NCBI RefSeq assembly: GCF_040712315.1
Contig: NC_134015.1
Location: 8,211,945-8,275,944 of the forward strand
From: Castanea sativa
Taxonomy: Eukaryota; Streptophyta; Magnoliopsida; Fagales; Fagaceae
Reading direction: 5' to 3'
DNA: 64,000 bases
The position numbers and the translations under genes are program-made. The notes below the pieces were generated by a model. That model did no database searches. It had not been told where the DNA came from and worked only from the letters and a program-made list of their open reading frames with translations. Below are positions 45,506 through 56,640 of the stretch, piece after piece (position 1 is the first letter of the stretch; each line of letters starts with the position of its first letter).

Positions 45506-47150
45506 AATTCTTTTAGCTTTAAGAATATGACTCAAAAATTAACCTGAAAAGAATTTTAAAAAATAAAATTTTAATTAGAAATTTTTACTTAGTTATATGG
45601 ATGTTATTCATACTCAAGAAAAAACAAAATTTCCACTATAATTTAAACATTCAACCTATTTTTAATACAACTATAATTAATAATAACCCCTCAATTGATA
45701 TTATCCATGCATACACATGATTTGGTATTTTCACACGTCCTTCTCAGTTGGGTTGAGCTGGACTAGTGGACTTGTTGCACTTGATTTGGGTCATTATACA
45801 ACTCTAATATATTATACACAACTTTGGCCCATGCCTTTTTTGTGATATCCTTCTTTTTGTTAGTTTCCCCTAACATGGATAGAAACGGATTGCAGGAAGG
45901 ACACAATCACACAATTATAAATGATAATCTTGACTGATATTGCCAATTCTGAGACAAACAAGTTGTTTAAGTTCTTTATGCTCTCTCTTGTGTATCTCTT
46001 ACCTAATATTGTTTAGTTATATTTATTTACTTTACATGTGGGTTTCACTTGTCTAGTTGTCTTTTTTAGAGATGATTGTTGAGCTTATTATATGAGAATC
46101 TTTGGTTTTAATTTTATGACACAATTCGTTTTGGGCAGAAAAAAAAATGCTTCACTGTTTTCAAGTTCTGTTGGCAATACTATTACTGGCATTAAGCATA
46201 ACAAGCTCACATGCTTTCCGGAAATATAGACATCCTAAAATAAAATCTTCAATTTACCTATCTCCTAAGTTTGTGCTGGCCTCAAACAAAAACAAAAATT
46301 AAACACACAATGACACAAATATTGTTACACAACATAAACCAAAAAATTTAACAATACTCATAGCCACATCACATGATATCTAACTAATTAAAAATAGGTA
46401 ATGAATTAAAATAATTTTACCTTAGAAACTTTGTCTCCACAAAGTGCAAAGATCAAAGATGGGTGTGGGCTAAGTCTACTGCCTCTCCCTTCAAGACTGC
46501 CTTCAATAATGTATTTCTCTAAAAAATTTATGAAAATATAAAGAGCATGTAAATAATTAGATGTAGATAGTTGAGAAAATCAAAAAAAGAAACTAAAAAT
46601 AAATGAATGTCTAATGCTTAAGAAAGAGATGAAAACTCACCAGCCAATCACCAAGCCAATCACCAAGTTCCAAATCTTGAAATTGGACAATGAAATATGT
46701 TGAGTGATTTGCTTTAGAAAGCAAGAACAAAGAAAATTTTGGTTAAGATTTTTTTTTTTTCGGACTGTGAGAACAGGGGACTGACGGTGCAAAGGTTTTG
46801 GGGCTGTACTCTGGTAGGCAGTGGAGTCAGGAGTGGGAAGTGTATCAAAGAAGGAAGTGTATCAAAGAAGACAAAAAAGAATAAGAAGTCAAGGGAATGG
46901 ATTCGGTGGGGTGGGTTTTGAGATTGAGAGAAAAGTGGAATTTTGTTTGTATTATTTGGACTTAAGTCTTGACTACTTAATTGTAGGTGGGCCAATATTT
47001 TGTTTTACTTGGAGTCTAAAACTGAAGCTGGGGCCTGAGGCTAAGAAAGTAAGAATAGTGGAACTAGTATGGGTATGGGGGGGCCGGATATCATATATTG
47101 GGGGGGCCCAATTGATTTTTATGCATAGCTTAATGGATTTTTTTTTTTTT
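45506..47150 (-). other. hAT 5' non-coding part
   Basis: Upstream of the transposase start codon on the minus strand. Contains T/A-rich sequence, possible splice-like sites, and a GA/GT-rich segment (46770-46960). Frames here have no recognisable domain; it is probably promoter, leader and perhaps an intron. Confidence 0.5.
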
Positions 47151-47205
47151 TTGCAGGGGCCATGGCCCCCCCAAGCCACTACGTGGCTCCGCCCCTGAAT
47201 AAGCC

Positions 47206-47480
47206 TATAAATGGGGGGGGGGGGGTAAATTCCAAATATCATTATGAGTTGTTCTGTTTTGGGGTAAAAGTGTCTATAATCAGTTCTTACATGTGTGTCT
47301 CTTGTTTTGATTTGTAAAAATCTAGTCTCTTGTGATGAGTTCTGGTCTTAAATAGCCTCTATTGTATGCTTTAGCCTAGACTTCACTGTCTCGCATTTTT
47401 GTAGTTGGTCTTGTTTTGTATTCTCTGTTCCCCATTAATAAATTCTTTAATGATTCATCAAAGATCAAAGAAAAAAAGAA
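47206..47480 (+). mobile_element. LINE fragment (right part) and tail
   Basis: Follows the right hAT duplication and continues the sequence broken at 42872. Ends 'tttgtattctctgttcccc' and 'aataaattctttaatgattc', a common 3' UTR wording of plant LINEs, and an A-rich run at 47470-47478. A G-run at 47213-47226 is inside. Confidence 0.5.
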
Positions 47481-47956
47481 CCCTAAGATTAACTGCATTA
47501 TGTGGTCATTCTTAATATAAAATTTTGCATTATAAATTTACATTCTCAAATTCTTGAAATTGTTGGGGCAGTCATGCTTCCTTTTAATGACCTGTGAACT
47601 AGTGGTTTTGGTTTTGGTACATCATCGCACAATTATTAACTCAATGTTGTAATATTAAATTTCAAATAAATTTTTTTTTTTAAAGAGTTAAGTATCTGAG
47701 GTTTAGGTTTTGTGAGAGTGTTTTTATGCTACAGTTGTAATATCTTATTTTATGATAAAACTTTTTCCCTATCCTCGCTTGTGAACGTAGACATATTATA
47801 AAATCACGTAAATTTTCAATGTCTATTTTTATTTTCTCTCTTCTTTGATAATCTCATATAAACAAATTATTTCACAACACTTTTATATATTATATTGATA
47901 GTAATCCTCACTTCATATATATGTTATGAACATGTAAAATAGAATATAGAAGAAGT
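47481..47956. other. Intergenic, no gene
   Basis: AT-rich sequence between the LINE tail and the Copia LTR; no recognisable feature. Confidence 0.5.
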
Positions 47957-48876
47957 TGATGGTGCAAACACAAAATAATGGAAATAACACAAAGAGAAAC
48001 TGAATAATACTTTTGAATATTATTAATTTGAAGAGAATGAAAATACACAACACTATTTAGACTGAGTTGCGGTACTCGCTTTCTTTAAGGAGGTTCAAGC
48101 CCTTGGTTGGCTAAATTTTGTAACCGGTGTAGACCTTCTTTGAATTGTTTCCCCCAGGATAAAACAACCCAACAAGTGTCGTATGGTTATAACAACCTCT
48201 ACACAAAGTGTTCAAACCCAAAACTCCACCAGAAAGAACACCCTTCCTTGCCAAGAACCTCTCTATTTTTTTAGTGTATATTGCAATAACTTGGATTAGA
48301 TTTGAATGAGTCTATTTATAAGCTCAATGGGCCTCACGAAATTACTACCCAAATTAATCTGATTAATTAGGTCCATTATTCCGATGTAGTGGGTGTTACA
48401 AGATTAATTGCTAGATATTAATCTGATGAGCTAGAGTTACACAATTAGTGGATGAGATAAGGTGTTTTTGAAGAATGAAAAGACCCAAACAGATAGTCCA
48501 TTAAGTGGGTCAATGGCTCTTCATTTTCCATGATAAAAATAGAGTATTAATTCGGGTCATTTGCTTACCAGCAGATATGGTATTTATTCTGAATGGGCTG
48601 TCAAGTAGGAAGGATCCAAGAGGCTAATTCATTTTAATTTTTGACACCTTCTCCCTTCACCTCTCCCTTGCGTACATGTCTAGCCCAATATCTGAGTCAA
48701 TTCATATTAGCCCATTAATCATCATGATTAAAAAGAATAAAATAGTCTTTCGTCTTTTCAATGTGGGATTAAACATTTTCACTAACTCCCCATCTTCCAT
48801 ATTAACTCCCAAATCTTTACATTTATGTTATAATATAAATCAATTTTAATTATATAATATTAAAATGCTCTAACCA
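47957..48876 (-). repeat. 3' LTR of the Copia element
   Basis: 920 bp, bounded by TG and CA on the minus strand. Shares with the 5' LTR 'aacaacccaacaagtgtcgt', 'aactccacca', 'tgggcctcacgaaattacta'. Confidence 0.82.
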
Positions 48877-49139
48877 TCCCCCACTCATTTTAATATTAAA
48901 TTTTTTAGTTTAAGAGAGATTACCAAGCAAAGACGGGTCACTATGCATCATGATGGTGTGCTCTGCATTAAACCTTCACTTAGTAAAGTAGCGATCTCAA
49001 CTCCAGAGTTGTAGTGGTCTCTGACTTGAACTAGGACTACTTTGAGGAAATTAAGCGTCACTACTTACACACAATAACCCAGGTGTTGACATGAGCTTTT
49101 ATAACTAGCACTTTATGGCCGTGTGTTGTCACTTGACAA

Positions 49140-51530
49140 AGTGTTTCAATCGGCATCACTATAAGCTTCAATTACAGTAGGGTATTTTTTATAAAATAAG
49201 GCATAGCTTTTGATACCAATTAAATATCTCATGACTCGCTTAATAGCTAGCCCATGATCTCTGCTAGGCTTGCTTGTAAATCTACGAAACACTCCTACTG
49301 CATATGCAATGTTAGGTCTAATACAATTAGCAGTATAACGCAAACTACCAATGATACTAGCATAATCCTTTCAATTAAAAATCTTATCATCTTTATTCAT
49401 AGGAAATAAATGAACACTAGAATCAAAAGGAGTAGCTATGCTTTTGTGATCATGAAAATTATATTTTTACAATATAATGTGATTTATCAAGAAATATCCA
49501 TCACATGTTTTTGTAATTTTCATGCCTAAAATAAAATTAGCCTTACCAAGATCTTTCATATCAAAATGGCTTTTATGCATATTTTTTATCTCATTTATAA
49601 CATGCATATTTGAGCCAAAAATCAACATATCATTCACATAGAGGCTAATAATAACATGTAAATTATTTCATGATTTAGAATAGATACATTTATCACAATC
49701 ATTTAATTTATAACTATTCTCAATCATGCATGAATCAAAATTTTCATGTCACTGTTTAGGTGTTTGTTTTAAGTCATATATGGATTTAATTTGCTTACAT
49801 ACCTTGCAATCTTGTCCAGGCTCTACAAAGCCTTCGGGTTGGTCCATATAAATCTTTTTTTCTAGGTCCCCATTTAGAAAAGCAATTTTCACATCCATTT
49901 GATGAATTTTCAAATCAAAAATTGCAGCAATAGCAATTAACAATCTAATAGATGTTATTCTTGTTACCTGAGAAAATGTATCAAAGAAATCAAGATCGGT
50001 CTTTCGTTTAAAGCCTTTTGCAACAAGTCTAGCTTTAAACTTATCTATTGACCCATCCGGTTTTAACTTTTTTCTAAGGACCCTTTTACATCCTATGATC
50101 TTACAACCCGGTGGAAGATATACTAATTTTCAAGTTCTATTAGAAATTAGAGATTCCATCTCATCATTTACAGCCTCTTTCCAAAATATAGGATCAAATG
50201 ATGTTAAAGATTCTTTTAAATTTTGGGAATTTTCCTCAATGTTAAAGACATAATAATCAGGACCAAAATCCATTTCAACTTTAGCTCTTTTACTCCTTCT
50301 AAGTTCCATTTCAAAAATTTCTTGATTTTGTAAATGAGAAGTAGAAGAACGAAGTTGTGACAAAATATTTTCTTCACCCCCACTATTTTTCAATTTAAAA
50401 GAAAAATTTTCTTCATGAAAAATTGCATCACCATATTCAAATTTTTTTTTTCAAGATCAAAAAATCTATAGACTACACTATTAATCGCATAACCAAGAAA
50501 AGCATAGGTAGTAGCTCTTATACCTAATTTAGGTATTTTGGGGTAGTAAGCTTTACATAAGCAAGACAACTTCATACTCTCAAATATCCCAAATTTGGCT
50601 TATGTTCTTTTCACATATCAAAAGGTGTGGTATGTGACATTTTATATGGCACTCTATTCAAAACATGACATGCAGTTAAGATAGCTTTACCTCAAAAATG
50701 TAAAGGTGCATCAGATTCAATTAACATGGCATTTTTTAACTCAATTAAAGTTCTATTTTTTCTTTCAGCCACACCATTAGAAGCACTTGAATATGGTACA
50801 ATAGTTTCATGGATAAATCCCAAAGACTGAACAAATGAGTTGAATGCACTTGATTCATACTCACGGCCTCTATCACTTTTTTTTTCTTTTTTTTTTTCTA
50901 CCGAATTGATTTTCAACTTCTTTTAAAAAATCTTGAAATTTTTCAAAAGGATCACTTTTATTTTTCAACAAATAAATAGTTGTATATTTTGAGAAATCAC
51001 AATAAAAGTGATAATATATCTATATCCCCCACTAGTTAAAATTCCCTTAAATTCACATAAATCGGAGTGAATTAACTCAAGCAATTCAATATTTCTTACA
51101 ACGCTATTATGAGGCATTTTTGTAATCTTAGTTTGACTACAAGTTTCTCATTTTTAAAATCTTTTGACTGTCTTGGAATTAATCCTAAACTACTCATGAT
51201 TCCCACATATCTACTATTTATATGACACAAATGAGCATGCCAAAAATTATTAGAAGAAAGCATATAAACTGAACTCGTAGATGCTTTATTATTCTGAACA
51301 TTCAGTTTAAAGATTCCATCACAACCACAACCCTTGCCCACAAATAATCCCTTTTTAGTAATTATATAATTATCAAATTCCATAGTTTGCTTGAAGCCAG
51401 CCTTGTTAAGCAAAAAACTTGACATCAAATTCTTCCTCATGGACGGAGTGTAAAGTACATCTTTCAATGTTAGCACACGTCCATAAGTGAATTTCAAATC
51501 TACCTCACCACTCTCAAGAACCTTGGTTTT
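49140..51530 (-). pseudogene. Copia pol remnants (integrase, RT, RNase H)
   Basis: Pieces in order on the minus strand: GAG-pre-integrase ([31 protein letters not shown], 51497-51096); integrase core end (DRGREYESSAFNSF, VPYSSASNGVAERKNRT, 50870-50740); integrase tail (YAFLGYAINSVVYRFFD, 50500); RT (FDLKIHQMDVKIAFLNGDLE ... IYMDQPEGFV, 49910-49800); the RT catalytic box near 49635 reads SLYVNDMLIFGS, so YVDD has become YVND; RNase H start (RPNIAYAVGVFRRF ... AYSDAD, 49320-49146). Stops and frameshifts separate most pieces. Confidence 0.85.
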
Positions 51531-51643
51531 GCTAGAGTCACCAAAGCATAACAGTTTTTTCTTCGGTTCTTATTGTAATATTTATTCAGGTTTTCCATTC
51601 CTTGAGGTCTATTATTATTTTTAAAAGCTCTCTTTTTAGGCTT

Positions 51644-52276
51644 CTATTGACTAATTCTAGGAAAATGATTTTTGGGCATATTATTATTGGTTGAAATAAG
51701 GTTTACTTTTGTGGTGAAATTACCATTGCTCTCTTGTGTCATGAGTGTATCTTGTCCTCTAGCCTCCTCCTCCACATGGATGCGTGTGATCAAAGTCTCC
51801 AAGGATGTCTCCTTTTGTTTGTGCCGCAACGTCTTTTGGAACTCCTTCGAAGATTGTGGTAGTTTATCAACTATGCCAGCTACCATCATATTATCTCCAA
51901 TCTTTATGCCTTGGGATCTCAATTCAACCACGATCATTTGGAAGTCTTGTGCTTGATCCACCACCGATTTTCCATACACCATTTGGTAATGGAAAAATCT
52001 ACTAGCAACATTCTTCTTTGCGTCAGCCTTCTTGGTATCATACTTGCTCTGTAAAGCTTTCCAAATTTTCTTGGCAAAATTATAAGTGATATCATAATAA
52101 TCATAGAAATTATCGGCAAGACAATTTAAAAGATAAGAGCGACAATTGTATTCATATTTTGTATATTTATCTATTTTTTCTTGATGGAGACTATATTCTT
52201 CCTTACTCATCTCATCGATAGAAACTTTAGATGGATTCCTATCAGTGAGCATGTAGGCGACTTTGAGAAGACTCAA
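51644..52276 (-). pseudogene. Copia gag (UBN2-type), truncated
   Basis: A 210-residue open frame. [41 protein letters not shown] and [18 protein letters not shown] are the Copia gag region (UBN2 family). The zinc knuckle expected after it is not seen; the frame ends near 51644 and the next text (YNKNRRK) is basic but lacks CCHC. Gag packages the element RNA; this copy is incomplete. Confidence 0.82.
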
Positions 52277-52403
52277 GTAGAAGAGGACCTTTCCTTTCCA
52301 CCTCTTAAAGTGGGCTCCCTTGAAGCAAAGGGGCTAGTTGAGATCTCCAACAGTCCCATTTGGTTTCTCTTGTGTAGTCTCTACGATTGAGCCTCCTTAA
52401 AAT

Positions 52404-52830
52404 TGATGGTACAAACACAATAATAATGGAAATAACACAAAAAGAAACTGAATAACATGTCTAAATATTATTAATTTGAAGAGAAAGAAAATACACAACA
52501 CTATTTGAACTGAGGTGTGACACTCATTCTCTTTAAGGGGATTCTAGCCCTTGGTTGGATAAATGTTGTAATTAGTACAGACCTTCTCTAACTTGTCTCC
52601 TCTAGGATACAACAACCCAACAAGTGTCGTATAGTTGGAACAACCTCTGCACAAGGTGTTCAAGCCCAAAACTCCACCAAAAAGAACACCTTTCCTTGCC
52701 AAGAACCTCTCTATATTTTTAGTGTATATTGCAAAAACTTGGATTGAGTCTGAATGTGTCTATTTATAGGCTTAATGGGCCTCACGAAATTACTACCCAA
52801 ATTAATCTAATTAATTGGATTACTATTCAA
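52404..52830 (-). repeat. 5' LTR of the Copia element, truncated
   Basis: Starts TGATGGTACAAAC on the plus strand (LTR end on the minus strand) and matches the 3' LTR up to 'ccaaattaatct(a/g)attaatt' near 52820; beyond that the sequence is Gypsy-type coding remnant. Confidence 0.8.
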
Positions 52831-52945
52831 CCAACTGAGATTTGGGCTAGAAGCAAGGAGGATTGCCATAGAATCCCTCATGAGCATAGTAGCAGACTCA
52901 AGGATGGAGTGTTTCACGGCAGAATCCCATGCCAGCTGAGCTTAC

Positions 52946-53353
52946 TTGGAAACAACCAATGCAATAACCCTCATAAATGAAGAAATGGAGGTTGAGTACC
53001 CAGATCATTGTAGACCCCTTTACTTAATGGCTATCATAAATGGTATTCAAATCAGGAGAGCAATAATATACAATGTGGCTTTACTTGACCTCATTGCCCT
53101 GAGCACCCTAGAGGGCATAGGCATGGCTGGTAGGAAGATCATGGGGGCTCTTGTAGAGATAATAGGGTTTGGAGGAGCAGTAGAGTCAACTGAAGGATAT
53201 GTGCAGTTAGCCTTGAGGGTAGGCCCAATAGTAGCCCTGACCAAGTTCCATGTGATCAATTTAGAAGTTTCTTACCATATTTTGTTGGGACACCCCTGGC
53301 TTCATAAGCACTACCTCATTCCCTCCACGTACCATGTGTCAATGGGAGGCTAA
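52946..53353 (+). pseudogene. Gypsy protease-like domain, active site lost
   Basis: Reads EYPDHCRPLYLMAIINGIQI then RRAIIYNVALLDLIALSTLE, and later VSYHILLGHPWLHKHYLIPS. In the family the segment after I-x-R-A is (L/I)-x-D-x-G-(A/S)-S-x-N; here the D-x-G is replaced (IIYNVALLD), so the aspartic protease would be inactive. The LG-x-PWL-H end is well preserved. Precedes the RT by 300 bases of acidic linker. Confidence 0.75.
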
Positions 53354-53654
53354 ATGGGAGTCCCATAAAGATCCCTGCCAATCCAAACCCATTCAACCAA
53401 GGAGAATTAAATTTCATAGACAGTTTTTTATGATGAGTTAGTACCAGATGACGAAAGTCCCATACTAGGGACCCCTAGCGCACCTATCTTAGAAGAAGAA
53501 GAAAGGGGTACCTGTGACCTAAGAAACCTTCTAGACAGAAAAAGGCAAAAGAAGGAAGCCAACTCCTCAAAATCTTGGGAATGCGTAGTAGTCCAGGAAC
53601 CTGGGGGGAAGGTTAATATATCACTTATTAAGGTACGCGGGACCCGAATGCACT

Positions 53655-54835
53655 ATGCAAGAAGGTCTCGAACCACTAGATTGCATGATGGTTCAAGAAG
53701 AGATCTTGGAGGATCCAAACAAAGAGGCACAGATCCAGCTCGAAGAGGAACTAGAAGAAGTAAACTTGGGGGCTGACCTAGGATCCCCAAACCCTGTTCT
53801 TATCAGCAGTCAGTTAACAGTACAGGAAAAAAAGCAATTAGTAGGATTACTTAAGAGATATGCGAATATGTTCGCATGGATATATGATGAGATGTCTGGC
53901 CTGGACCCCGGGCTAGTAGTCCATTCTCTTAATGTGGACCCAGGAGTTAAGCCAATAGTTCAACCAGCCAAGGTCTTTCACACTGAAGTAGAAGGTCAAA
54001 TAACTCAAGAAGTCAAGAAACTGCTGGCAGTAGGGTTCATCAAGCCAATCCAGCATCCTAGATGGCTCTCCAACATAGTACCCGTGAAGAAAAAGAATGG
54101 CCAAATCCGATGTTGTATGGACTCGCAACTTAAACAAAGCATGCCCAAAGGATGAGTTTACTCGACCCAACATTGATCTCCTCGTAGATTCAGCCGTGGG
54201 AAGCTCCATGTTCTCATTTATGGATGGGTATAGTGGATATAACTAGATCCGGATGGCCGCCAAGGATGCAAAAAAGACAGCATTCAAAACCCCGATTGGA
54301 AACTTTTATTACACTGTGATGCCTTTTGGCCTTAAAAATGCAAGAGCCATATACCAGCATACCATGACAGTCATTTTCTATGATATGATGCACAAGAAAA
54401 TGGAAGATTATGTAGATGACATCATGGTAAAGTCGAAGACCTGGGCAGGACACTTCTAGGTATTTGAACGAGGCTTTGAGAGATGTAAGATGTACAAGCT
54501 GGAGATGAACCCCACGAAGTGCACTTTTGGGGTATCTGCTACTAAGTTCCTTGGGTTTCTGGTACATCACAAAGGCATAAGTGTGGACCCAGCTAAGGCC
54601 ATAGCCATCGTAACCATGCAAAGGCCTACGACGGTTTGTGCAAGGGCTAGCTTCGGTCACAAGTGAGTAATCTAAACTATTGAAATAGGGAGCTGAGTTC
54701 ACTTGGGGGGCTGAACAATAAGAAGCCTTTCAAAAGATCTAGTAGGTCATGAATCATCTGCCTACCTTGTAGGTGTCAGTACATAGATGGCCTCTGTTAC
54801 TATACTTAGCATCAAATTCTCAAGTTATTGGGGCC
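53655..54835 (+). pseudogene. Gypsy reverse transcriptase, interrupted
   Basis: 53655-54155 opens with an acidic linker, then LLKRYANMFAWIYDEMSGLD, VKKLLAVGFIKPIQHPRWLS and VPVKKKNGQIR, the RT N-terminus. After a frameshift: NIDLLVDSAVG, FSFMDGYSGYN, a TAG stop, KTAFKTPIGNFYYTVMPFGL, YVDD at 54409-54420, CTFGVSATKFLGFLVHHKGI. The catalytic YVDD is intact although the frame is broken by several stops. The domain is cut at 54836 by a nested LTR just after the palm/thumb region, at ASNSQVIGA of RNase H. Confidence 0.87.
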
Positions 54836-55847
54836 CGTTAGGACATATGTGAATCATGTTAGGAACTTATGTCATCTAGAATTGGCTAATCCTTTGACAA
54901 AACACCTTTACTTGTAATTGGGTAGATTTACGATGTGTTTAATACTTCAAGGAACAAGAGTTCAAGACCAAGTGTTAAAGCCATGCAAATCTGTCCAAGA
55001 AACAAGTGAAGAAGTGCTATATTTTAAAACTCGACAGCTAGCTCGATAGATAGCATCTATCGAGGTTTAAAAGGGATCTTTTGCTCGATGCTCGATAGCT
55101 ACTCGACAGATAACCCATCTATCGAGATTTACGAAAATCAGTTTTTCAGATCTGATTTCACACCAATCTGTGTATACATGTTTAGGCTTTCTTTTCTCAC
55201 AACTTTAAGTATATATAAGGATTATTTTAAAGGTCGTCTTAGATGATGCAAAGGTTGTTGCACTTGTTGTTACGTGCATTGTGTGACTGGAGACAAAAGT
55301 TGCCCTCGTTCATCTTTCTCTTGAAGAAGCTACTGCGTTTGTACACCACAGAATTTTGTAACCAAGAAGCTTCGTGATCTTCATCATGTTGATGAACTAA
55401 AGAACTTTACAACCTACATATTTCTCAAGTTGGTAATTAAGTGGCGTATTGAGATTCGTGTATCTATTGGTTAGTCACATACTAGGAGCCATGCATTGAA
55501 AATGAGAGATTGTCACTACAGAACAAGTCTAATTGTGTATTGGGATAAAGGTTCAACTATAGGTTGGTATAAGGTACTGGGATTCCTTTACTTGTAACTG
55601 TTTGTTGTGATAATGGTGGATTCTCAGGAGTAGTGACCTTAAAATCACCCTGTGGGATTTTCGCCTTGGAGGTTTTCCCCATTTGTAAACAAATCACCGT
55701 GTCAACTTTATTTTCCGTTGCATTTTAACTTAGTTGGTGATTTGTTTGTACTACCATGCATATTGCATGCTAATTGAATTAATTAATTAACTTGTCTAAT
55801 TAATTGGTTAATTCATCACAAGAGGTCAATACATTCTTGGCCTATTA
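54836..55847 (+). mobile_element. SIRE-like Copia solo LTR nested in the Gypsy RNase H
   Basis: Starts CGTTAGGACATATG (TG changed to CG) at 54836 and ends GGCCTATTA at 55847. GGGCC (54831-54835) and GAGCC (55848-55852) flank it, a 5-bp duplication with one change. The Gypsy reading passes from SQVIGA to LLAQEDDKG across the insertion. The body matches the LTR at 62873 ('ttaggaac(t/a)tatgtcat', 'gtccaagaaacaagtgaaga') and the 37915 LTR in its second half ('accttaaaatcacc', 'aaacaaatcacc'). Confidence 0.82.
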
Positions 55848-56160
55848 GAGCCCTACTAGCCCAAGAAGATGATAAAGGGAATGAGCAACCCATCTATTAT
55901 TTAAGTAGAACCTTGAAGGATATAGAGACTAGGTACCCCATAATAGAAAGACCATGTTTGGTGGTTATTTATGCATCCCAAAGATTAAAACGATATTTCT
56001 CAGCCCATCAGATTCTCCTAGTGACCAAGTCTCATCCCATAAAAGCATTCCTCCATCAGCGTCTGCTGACTGAAAGGATAACACAGTGGCTGGTTTTGCT
56101 CTCTCAAATGACTTTGATCTTAAGACTCCCAAGGCTGTCAAGATTCAGGCCATAGCAAAT
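55848..56160 (+). pseudogene. Gypsy RNase H (first), continued
   Basis: After the nested LTR: LLAQEDDKGNEQPIYYLSR, TLKDIETRYPIIERPCL, VTKSHPIKAFLHQ, the usual Ty3 RNase H text (YY-x-S-R-x-L ... E-x-x-Y). It then shifts frame into the second RNase H. Confidence 0.8.
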
Positions 56161-56640
56161 TTGCTAGCCCAGTTCCCCCCCGAAAAGGAGTACTCGTTAA
56201 GTAAGGAAATCCCAGGAGAAGTGGCAGTAGCAGAACTCCTAGGAAAAAAGTGGACCATGAGGTTTGATGGATCAGCAATGACAGCTTCAAATGGCCTAGG
56301 AGTTATGTTAAGCTGTGAAGACGGGGACACCATACCATTATCCTTTAAGCTCGAATTCCCATGTTCAAATAACGTTGTTGAGTATGATGCGTACCTAACT
56401 GGGCTAGCCATAACACTCAGCATAGGAGTCAAGCATATGAGGGTCTTAGGTGACTCCAGCCTGGTGGTTTCCCAAGTCAAGAGAGATTTTGCATTAAGAT
56501 AACAAATCTTGGCAGCCTATCGAACTTATGCGCAGAAGGTGGAAAAGAGATTCCAGACCTTTAGTGTGGAGTATGCCCAAAGAAGTGAAAACCAGTTCTC
56601 TGACGCACTGGCTACTCTGGGATCCTAGTTACCCTTTAAG
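56161..56640 (+). pseudogene. Second RNase H (archaeal-type, Tat lineage)
   Basis: KKWTMRFDGSAMTASNGLGV (D of the first catalytic position), VVEYDAYLTGLAITLSIGV (catalytic E-x-x-A-x-x-x-G-L helix, with EAxA changed to YDAY), VLGDSSLVVSQV (second D) and, after a stop at 56500, YAQRSENQFSDALATLGS (third D/N). The domain follows the ordinary RNase H; this duplicate domain is the marker of Tat elements. Confidence 0.83.

Larger units (their letters stand above)
42881..47197 (-). mobile_element. hAT transposon (ZMYM1-like), 4317 bp
   Basis: Ends are CAGGGGCGTAGCCA at 42881 and the inverse TGGCTCCGCCCCTG ending 47197. A perfect 8-bp duplication AATAAGCC lies at 42873-42880 and 47198-47205; the 8-bp length and CAGGGGC ends are classic hAT features. 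It carries one minus-strand transposase gene (43076-45505) that is open except for one stop codon. The ~1.7 kb between the gene start and the right end is non-coding (leader and perhaps a 5' intron). Inserted in an old LINE tail. Confidence 0.95.
47957..52830 (-). mobile_element. Decayed Copia retrotransposon with truncated 5' LTR
   Basis: The 3' LTR is 47957-48876 (minus strand TGGTTAGAGCATTTTAAT ... GCACCATCA), preceded by a polypurine tract GAGTGGGGGA. The 5' LTR at 52404-52830 matches only the last ~430 bp of the LTR; its first ~490 bp are missing and the Gypsy element begins there. Between them lie gag, integrase, RT and RNase H remnants in Copia order on the minus strand, all with stops. 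No target duplication can be tested because the right end is lost. Confidence 0.85.

Noticed and set aside
46714..47242. Several overlapping frames in the hAT 5' region as small genes
   Set aside because: Both-strand overlaps, low complexity and no domain; probably leader and terminal repeat sequence of the hAT element.
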